50,123 nt of DNA. Source: Clostridiales bacterium. GTDB lineage: Bacteria; Bacillota; Clostridia; Lachnospirales; WRAX01. Both the position numbers and the translations under genes were made by a program. The DNA lies in the NCBI GenBank assembly GCA_031265685.1, contig JAISCI010000029.1, positions 1-50,123 on the forward strand, read 5' to 3'. Positions 45,083 to 50,123 of the stretch are shown piece by piece (within the stretch, counting starts at the first letter, position 1; every line of letters starts with the position of its first letter). The notes under the pieces were generated by a model. The model worked only from the letters and a program-made list of their open reading frames with translations. It had not been told where the DNA came from and ran no database searches.

Positions 45083-47554
45083 ATGAACCGTAAAATATAT
45101 CGGGCCGCTCTGGCGCCGCTGGTCTGCCTGACGCTGCTATCCTGCGCCCCTGCGCCGTCCGCCTCCGATCCGTCAGCTTCCGACCCCGTTTCTACCGAGG
45201 GACAAGCCGCCGAAGTCTACGCGCCGGGCGGTCTCAGCGTCATAGAGCCGACGGCCGATCCGGTAACATACGACGGCGACAGCGTTCCGGTCTCCCGGGC
45301 GCTCGTGGCGAAGATGGCCGCGCTGATCGGCATGGACGGCGCGCGGATAACCGGCTTGCCCCGCTCGATCAAATTCGCGGACACCTCGGCGGACAAGTGG
45401 TATGACAAATACATCAACGCGGCTGTGTCGCAGGGCTACATGTCCGGCGCCGGCGAGGTGTTTATGCCGGAGCAGCCGCTTACGCTGCGGCAGGCGCAGT
45501 ACGTGCTGGACAAGATATGCGGCGGGCGCATCAAGATTCAGCTCACCGGCGAGAACGACGGCAAGGCTATCTCATACGCGCTCTGGACCGAGCTGTTCAT
45601 GAAGGCGCTGGAGGAGACTTCGGGCGGGGCGGGCGCCGCGGCGAAATTTGGAATAACGCGTCGTGACGCGATCGTTCTGGCGACGCCCGGCACGAACGCT
45701 AAACTTCCAGCCTGGCGCATGGTGACGGATTCGGGTCTGCTGAGCTTCGACGGCCTTTCGATGGACGCGTATGTGGACAAGAAGGTTTCCCTGCTGACCA
45801 AAGGACGCGAAACCGTCGCGTACCTCTCCCTGCTAGACGAGTCGCCTACGATACATAACGCTTACATAGTCGGTTCCACGTCGAGATCGATAACGCTTTT
45901 CGCCGGGGGCGCCGAGCGCGTCTACGCGTGCGCCGCCGAAGGCGTCGCCGCCGGGATGGTTCTCGACGTAAAAATAAACGGAAGGATCGCCGAGAACGTA
46001 ACGGTGTACCCGGAAAGCGCCGGGGGTACGGTCAAGCGAGTGACGCCCGACACCGTCGAGCTGGCGGACGGGCGCAAATTCGCCGTCACGCCCGAGACGC
46101 GCGTCTATTCCGTCACGGACGGAGCGCCCCGGCTGGGGGACCTTGACGCGCTGACCGTCGGCGGCGACGCGGCGGAATTCGCCGTATCTAACGGCACGAT
46201 CCGCGCGGCGATGATAAAACGCACCACCCTGCCCGAGCATATCCGCGTGGCCATATCGACTTCCGGGTTTGCCGGGCTTACGCACACGGGCGTGACGCTC
46301 ACGTCCGACGCCGCGTACACAGTGAACGACGGCTCGGGCGAGCGGACTATCGCGGCGGGCGAGCCGTATTCGGTCATGACGGAATCCGACTTCAAGAACG
46401 GCGCGACGCGTATATACGTAAAGCCGTCCGGCGGAGCCAAGCTCGCGGTAACGAGCGTAACTCGGGCGTATCCCGGCGGGGCTTCGCCGAAGTACCGCGG
46501 CGTGATAGAGATTAGCCTGGAAAAAGACGGGTTCTGCGTCGTCAACGAAACGACGATGGACGAGTACCTGTACGCGGTCGTTCCCAGCGAGATGCCGACG
46601 GGCTACGGCGTGGAGGCGGCGAAGGCGCAGGCGGTCGCCGCGCGCAGTTACGCCTACATACAGTACTACGCCAATCGCTTCCGGCAGTATGGCGCGAATG
46701 TGGACGACTCGGTGTCGTGCCAGGTGTACAACAATATTCCGGAGAACGACACGTCGATCCAGGCGGTGGACGCGACGCGCGGTCAGTGCCTGACATACGA
46801 CGGAGTCGTAATATCGGCGAACTACTTCGCGGCGTCCTGCGGGATGACGGCGAACAACGGCGAGGTGTGGGCGGGTTCGGACGGGGCGCTGCCGACTGAT
46901 ACAGCGCCGTACCTCGCGGCGCGCAAGCAGTATGTCTCGGGCGACTACGGCGATCTGTCCGACGAGGGGAACGCCGCCGCGTTCCTCAAGAATGACGCCG
47001 TCGAGTCATACGATTCCAAGGCGCCGTGGTTCCGCTGGACTGTCCGCCTCACGCGGGAACAGATCTCGCGCGGCGTTAACGCTTCGCTGGCGGCACGGTA
47101 CGCCGCCAACCCCAATCTGATCCTGACGCTCGATTCATCCGACGGCGTTTATAAGAGCGCGCCGGTGTCCTCGGTCGGGGACGTGAGGAGCTTGGCGGCG
47201 GCGCGGCGCGGGGAGGGAGGCAATATCATAGATCTGGAGATTGCCGGCAGCGAGAATACCGTCCTCATACGCGGCGAGTACAACATCCGCTCCCTGCTGT
47301 CGCCCTCGAAGATGGGCGGCGTCACGATAAAGCGCAAGAACGGTTCGGACGTCGCCGATTACGCGATGCTGCCGAGCGCGTTCGTGACGTTCGAGCTTGG
47401 CGCGGACGGGGCGTACACGCTGTATGGCGGCGGATGCGGACACGGAGTCGGCATGAGTCAGGACGGAGCCGCCGGGATGATCGGGTATGGGTATACGGCG
47501 ATGGATATTTTGGCGCATTATTATCCGGGTACGGTGGTGCGCAAGATGTATTGA
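45083..47554 (+). CDS. Lipoprotein with SLH-like and SpoIID/LytB domains
   Basis: 823 residues from ATG 45083 (AGAGGT upstream); the listed start adds 20 residues. The lipobox LTLLSC gives a Cys-anchored lipoprotein. An S/P-rich linker precedes two SLH-like helical repeats (FADTSADKWYDKYINAAVSQGYM, then MPEQPLTLRQAQYVLDKI). A beta-rich middle (about 230-460) follows, and then the SpoIID/LytB domain (about 480-823) with VVPSEMPTGYGVEAAKAQAVAARSYA, FAASCGMTANNGEVW and GCGHGVGMSQDGAAGM. SpoIID-type proteins are lytic transglycosylase-like enzymes or amidase enhancers that trim denuded peptidoglycan. The lipid anchor and SLH region point to a surface cell-wall role rather than the sporulation SpoIID itself. 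Confidence 0.88.
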   Translation: MNRKIYRAALAPLVCLTLLSCAPAPSASDPSASDPVSTEGQAAEVYAPGGLSVIEPTADPVTYDGDSVPVSRALVAKMAALIGMDGARITGLPRSIKFADTSADKWYDKYINAAVSQGYMSGAGEVFMPEQPLTLRQAQYVLDKICGGRIKIQLTGENDGKAISYALWTELFMKALEETSGGAGAAAKFGITRRDAIVLATPGTNAKLPAWRMVTDSGLLSFDGLSMDAYVDKKVSLLTKGRETVAYLSLLDESPTIHNAYIVGSTSRSITLFAGGAERVYACAAEGVAAGMVLDVKINGRIAENVTVYPESAGGTVKRVTPDTVELADGRKFAVTPETRVYSVTDGAPRLGDLDALTVGGDAAEFAVSNGTIRAAMIKRTTLPEHIRVAISTSGFAGLTHTGVTLTSDAAYTVNDGSGERTIAAGEPYSVMTESDFKNGATRIYVKPSGGAKLAVTSVTRAYPGGASPKYRGVIEISLEKDGFCVVNETTMDEYLYAVVPSEMPTGYGVEAAKAQAVAARSYAYIQYYANRFRQYGANVDDSVSCQVYNNIPENDTSIQAVDATRGQCLTYDGVVISANYFAASCGMTANNGEVWAGSDGALPTDTAPYLAARKQYVSGDYGDLSDEGNAAAFLKNDAVESYDSKAPWFRWTVRLTREQISRGVNASLAARYAANPNLILTLDSSDGVYKSAPVSSVGDVRSLAAARRGEGGNIIDLEIAGSENTVLIRGEYNIRSLLSPSKMGGVTIKRKNGSDVADYAMLPSAFVTFELGADGAYTLYGGGCGHGVGMSQDGAAGMIGYGYTAMDILAHYYPGTVVRKMY

Positions 47555-47760
47555 CAGAGATTAGCGCCGGCGGCGCGAGCCGCCGATTCCGTCTCGGCGA
47601 GAGCCGTCGGGGGCGGGCGGGCAGGGGCCTGACGCCGCCGGCTGGCGAGCGATATGGCCGAAGCCCTTCACCGCGCGGTCGGCGGCGTGTCGCGTTGAGC
47701 GTTGCCGGTCAGTCGGCGGCAATCGTTGGGTAAAAATTCTATCAAACTTCATATAATGGA

Positions 47761-47955
47761 ATGAACCGGGAAAACAGCCGGCAGCGCGCGCCGGAAATAA
47801 AGACGCTCGGCATGGCGCCCGACCAAACTTGGATGACCGCGCCTGGCGGCAAGTATATATACCAAAGGTCTGCGGAACTGGATATGCCGTTCATTATCTG
47901 CGCGGCGGGCGATCTGAACCTATACGAACGTTTCGGCTTGATGAGAAGGAAGTGA
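47761..47955 (+). CDS. Small protein upstream of the S8 protease
   Basis: 64 residues, ending four bases before the S8 gene, so probably co-expressed. I do not recognise the family; LGMAPDQTWMTAPGGKYIYQ and DMPFIICAAGDLNLYERFGLM have the look of a structured domain. A TATAAT at 47752-47757 is only three bases before this ATG, so the transcript would start inside the frame. Either the message is leaderless or a later ATG (47812) is used. No ribosome site precedes either one. Low-to-moderate support. Confidence 0.5.
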   Translation: MNRENSRQRAPEIKTLGMAPDQTWMTAPGGKYIYQRSAELDMPFIICAAGDLNLYERFGLMRRK

Positions 47956-47959
47956 CGCG

Positions 47960-49615
47960 ATGCCGGAGGGAGAGAACTGGGAAGTAATAGTCAAGTGTAA
48001 CGGGGACATCGGCGCCATCGCGGAAGCGCTGGGCATCCAGGCGGAAGTCCTTGGCGAGGGATTCGCGATCCTCACGCTCGCGCCGGAAGATATTGACGAA
48101 TTATACCAATTCCCAGAGATCGCATATATCGAGATGCCGCGCGAACTGTCGCTGTCCGCGTGGATCGGGCCTGACGACTCCTGCGTGCCCCCCGCGCGGA
48201 ACCCCTTGGACTACGGGTTGAGCGGACGCGGGACGATCGTCGGCGTAATCGATTCCGGCGTGGATTACACGCACCCGGCGTTTCGGGACGCGGACGGTAA
48301 CAGCCGCATACTGTGTCTGTGGGATCAGACCGCCGAAGGCGCGCCGCCCCGAGGCTTCCTCGGCGGCGTGGAATATAATAACGAGCAGCTGAACGCGGCT
48401 CTTAAAAGCCCGATTCCTTTCGATGTCGTCCCGGAGACTGATTCTGTGGGGCACGGGACGGCTGTGGCCGGCATAGCGGCGGGGGGCGGGGAAGAGGAAG
48501 GCGTCGCGCCCGAAGCGTCGCTGATTGTCGTGCGCCTGGGCGAAAGGGGGCGGCGCTCTTTCGCCCGCACGACCGAAATTATGCGCGCGCTGAAATACGT
48601 TTCCGACAGGGCTTTGGAGTTCGGTATGCCCGTCGCGGTAAACTTAAGTTTCGGGACAAATAACGGCTCGCACGCCGGCAACTCGCTGTTTGAAACCTTC
48701 ATCGACGACGTGGCGCGGCGCGGCAAGTGCGTGATTGTCACCGCGACCGGCAACGAGGGCTTCGCGGGCCATCACTACGAGGGCAAAGCGAAAGAGGGGC
48801 AAATGATTGAGATTGATTTCACGGTAGTCTCACCGCGCTCGGTTTACCTGACGATGTGGAAGGGCTTCGCCGATACGTTCGACATCGAGCTGATCGCGCC
48901 GAACGGCGGTTCCAGCGGCATTATGAGTCCTTCCGACGCTTTCCGGAGCTTTTCAGTTCCCGGCGTGGACGTCTCAATCTATTACGGCCAGCCGTCGTTC
49001 TATAATGAGAACCAGGAGATATTTATCCAGCTGGATCCGTCGGGACTCGCCCCGCAAAACGCTTTTTGGCGTCTGCTTGTCTTCGGTCGTAAGGTTATCG
49101 AGGGGGATTTTCATATTTGGCTTCCGACTTTGGAGGACGCCGGCGACGAAACATTTTTCCTTACGTCCGACTCGGATCTGACGCTGACGATCCCTTCAAC
49201 GGCGCGTAACGTGCTGTCCGTCGGGGGTTATGACGCCGAAACGGGTTCCGCCGCTCCGTTCTCCGGCAGGGGTTACACGTTCCGCGATATCTACGTCAAG
49301 CCGGATTTGGCCGCGCCCGCCGTCGATATCCGGTCCGCGCGCGCGGGCGGCGGATACGCGGCTTTCACGGGCACCAGCATGGCCGCTCCTTTCGCGGCCG
49401 GCGCGGCGGCGCTGATGATGGAATGGGGGATAGCCCGCGGGAACGACCCGTTCCTGTACGGCCAGCGCGTAAAAGCTTACCTTATGAGCGGAGCCTCGCG
49501 CGATCCGTCGATCGCTTACCCCAACAATATATGGGGTTACGGAGCGCTGTGCCTCGAGGCTTCGATGGATCTGCTGCGCGATTACGGATCAATCTATCCT
49601 CTTGCCTGCGAATAG
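47960..49615 (+). CDS. S8 (subtilisin) family serine protease, Csp-like
   Basis: 551 residues, ribosome site AAGGAAGTG. No signal peptide. An N-terminal alpha-beta segment (about 1-75), resembling a propeptide, precedes the catalytic domain. The Asp motif is VGVIDSGVDYTHPAF, the His motif SVGHGTAVAGIAAGGG and the Ser motif FTGTSMAAPFAAGAAALMM. A beta-sheet insert (about 270-400, HIWLPTLEDAG) lies between His and Ser, as in clostridial Csp germination proteases and related cytoplasmic or spore subtilases. All three catalytic residues are present, so it should be active. A spore or germination role is inference from the family architecture. Confidence 0.88.
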   Translation: MPEGENWEVIVKCNGDIGAIAEALGIQAEVLGEGFAILTLAPEDIDELYQFPEIAYIEMPRELSLSAWIGPDDSCVPPARNPLDYGLSGRGTIVGVIDSGVDYTHPAFRDADGNSRILCLWDQTAEGAPPRGFLGGVEYNNEQLNAALKSPIPFDVVPETDSVGHGTAVAGIAAGGGEEEGVAPEASLIVVRLGERGRRSFARTTEIMRALKYVSDRALEFGMPVAVNLSFGTNNGSHAGNSLFETFIDDVARRGKCVIVTATGNEGFAGHHYEGKAKEGQMIEIDFTVVSPRSVYLTMWKGFADTFDIELIAPNGGSSGIMSPSDAFRSFSVPGVDVSIYYGQPSFYNENQEIFIQLDPSGLAPQNAFWRLLVFGRKVIEGDFHIWLPTLEDAGDETFFLTSDSDLTLTIPSTARNVLSVGGYDAETGSAAPFSGRGYTFRDIYVKPDLAAPAVDIRSARAGGGYAAFTGTSMAAPFAAGAAALMMEWGIARGNDPFLYGQRVKAYLMSGASRDPSIAYPNNIWGYGALCLEASMDLLRDYGSIYPLACE

Positions 49616-49619
49616 CTGC

Positions 49620-49639
49620 TTATGTCACAAGTGACATAA
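49620..49639. promoter_or_regulatory. Perfect inverted repeat, possible operator
   Basis: TTATGTCAC and GTGACATAA separated by AA, just after the S8 stop. No T-run, so a protein-binding site is as likely as a terminator. Confidence 0.5.
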
Positions 49640-49666
49640 AGTTCGCTATGCGCTGAAGTGGCGGGT

Positions 49667-49693
49667 TAAAAGAAAAGAGCCGCAAAGCGGCTC
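49667..49693 (-). terminator. Intrinsic terminator on the minus strand
   Basis: On the minus strand GAGCCGC, loop TTT, GCGGCTC, then TTTTCTTTT. It would end a leftward transcript, although no leftward gene is evident. It may also protect the S8 gene from antisense reading out of the IS. Confidence 0.7.
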
Positions 49694-49817
49694 AAATACA
49701 GGTTTCATAGGGAAATCTCCTCACATAATATTTCTTGCTTGGCTGATGAAGTCCGGCAATGGAAATTGTGGATTGGGTGATGCGGGTTCGGTAACAGCAA
49801 GTTGAGGTATCTTTCGA

Positions 49818-49920
49818 TTGGTAAGTGCCTTTGTGACGGCGGTGCTTGAGAAACGCGCGGGGCTTAACTTCGCCCAGATGGATCTCTACCTCAACGTCGC
49901 CGGCGGGTACCGCAAAATCA
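49818..49920 (+). pseudogene. radA C-terminal domain fragment
   Basis: The plus frame reads SAFVTAVLEKRAGLNFAQMD and LYLNVAGGYRKI. The AVLEKRxGL and YxNVAGG motifs belong to the Lon-like C-terminal domain of the DNA-repair protein RadA/Sms. The match stops where the IS1182-like left end begins. Only about 30 residues remain, and neither the rest of radA nor the other half of the target is in the window. Confidence 0.5.
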
Positions 49921-49924
49921 GCCC

Positions 49925-50123
49925 GCGCAAAAACTCCCAAACCCATAGCAAAATCCCATAAAACATGGTATAATTAAAACAACACAAACGATTGCGGAGG
50001 CGAAGATTATCCCATACAAACAGGGCGAAAACCGAAACCAACTGGCGCTTGAGCCGCTGTGCCTGGACGACTACATTGAGCCGGACAGCATATGCCGGGT
50101 GATCGCGGCGTATGTGGACAGCC
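49925..50123 (+). mobile_element. IS1182-like element, left end, cut by the window edge
   Basis: Left-end sequence with GGTATAATTAAAACAACAC and CGATTGCGGAGGCGA, then the transposase frame KQGENRNQLALEPLCLDDYIEPDSICRVIAAYVDS. This is the N-terminus of IS1182-family transposases. The matching solo end is at 30040-30213. Where that copy has ATG, this one has ATC (50009-50011), with ATT just before; translation may start at the rare ATT or be impaired. The frame is open to the window edge. Confidence 0.8.

Overview
The window looks like a chromosomal segment of a high-GC anaerobic member of the Bacillota (class Clostridia). This is inferred from gene content only: CUT1 sugar ABC transporters with a lipoprotein binding protein, a LacI regulator, a SpoIID-domain lipoprotein, a Csp-like S8 protease, a membrane pyrophosphatase, and clostridial-type integrase, ParA, Toprim and IS1182 remnants. 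The protein-coding parts are mostly dedicated to harvesting plant cell-wall polysaccharides rich in uronic acids and arabinose.

Layout. 1-1640: a decayed mobile-element region with two inverted copies of a DNA adenine methylase C-terminus and several short palindromes. 1.6-18.9 kb: a pectin/hemicellulose utilisation locus. It holds a giant secreted CE15-type esterase with CBM9, FN3 and InlB-like modules, the tagaturonate epimerase UxaE, a GH4 alpha-galacturonidase with the diagnostic CHEV motif, a complete CUT1 ABC importer, a GH43 enzyme, a divergent six-hairpin (GH65-like) hydrolase and a LacI regulator. 18.9-20.4 kb: an AT-rich island and two tyrosine-recombinase remnants. 20.4-29.9 kb: a stand-alone condensation-type acyltransferase, an orphan and divergent type IIA topoisomerase B subunit, galactokinase, a two-TM protein, GlyA, and a K+-dependent membrane pyrophosphatase. 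29.9-32.2 kb: a graveyard of IS1182, serine recombinase, ParA and Toprim fragments. 32.5-37.3 kb: a secreted GH127-type beta-L-arabinofuranosidase. 37.4-38.4 kb: phage-like remnants peppered with palindromes. 38.7-43.9 kb: a uronate/gluconate operon (kdgK-like kinase, gnd, LarA homolog, uxaC). 44.0-49.6 kb: fba, a SpoIID lipoprotein and an S8 protease. 49.8-50.1 kb: a radA fragment and the left end of an IS1182-like element that runs off the window.

How it works together (inference). Secreted CE15, GH127 and probably GH43-type activities would open arabinose- and uronate-decorated polymers. The ABC importer would bring in uronate oligosaccharides, GH4 would release galacturonate inside the cell, and UxaC plus UxaE would give fructuronate. 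The operon then carries Gnd and a nickel-type LarA homolog instead of UxuA and Eda. This suggests a route from mannonate through gluconate and 6-phosphogluconate into the pentose phosphate pathway, rather than only through KDPG.

The most unusual signal is structural. A dispersed family of 27-bp palindromes (9-bp arm, 9-bp loop, 9-bp arm) has compensating substitutions in its arms. Copies lie in intergenic DNA, in dead mobile genes, over a stop codon and in frame inside two glycosidase genes. They also form nested, Russian-doll composites at three places. A second, longer palindrome family sits at the 3' ends of two genes of the pectin locus and can form mutually exclusive hairpins.
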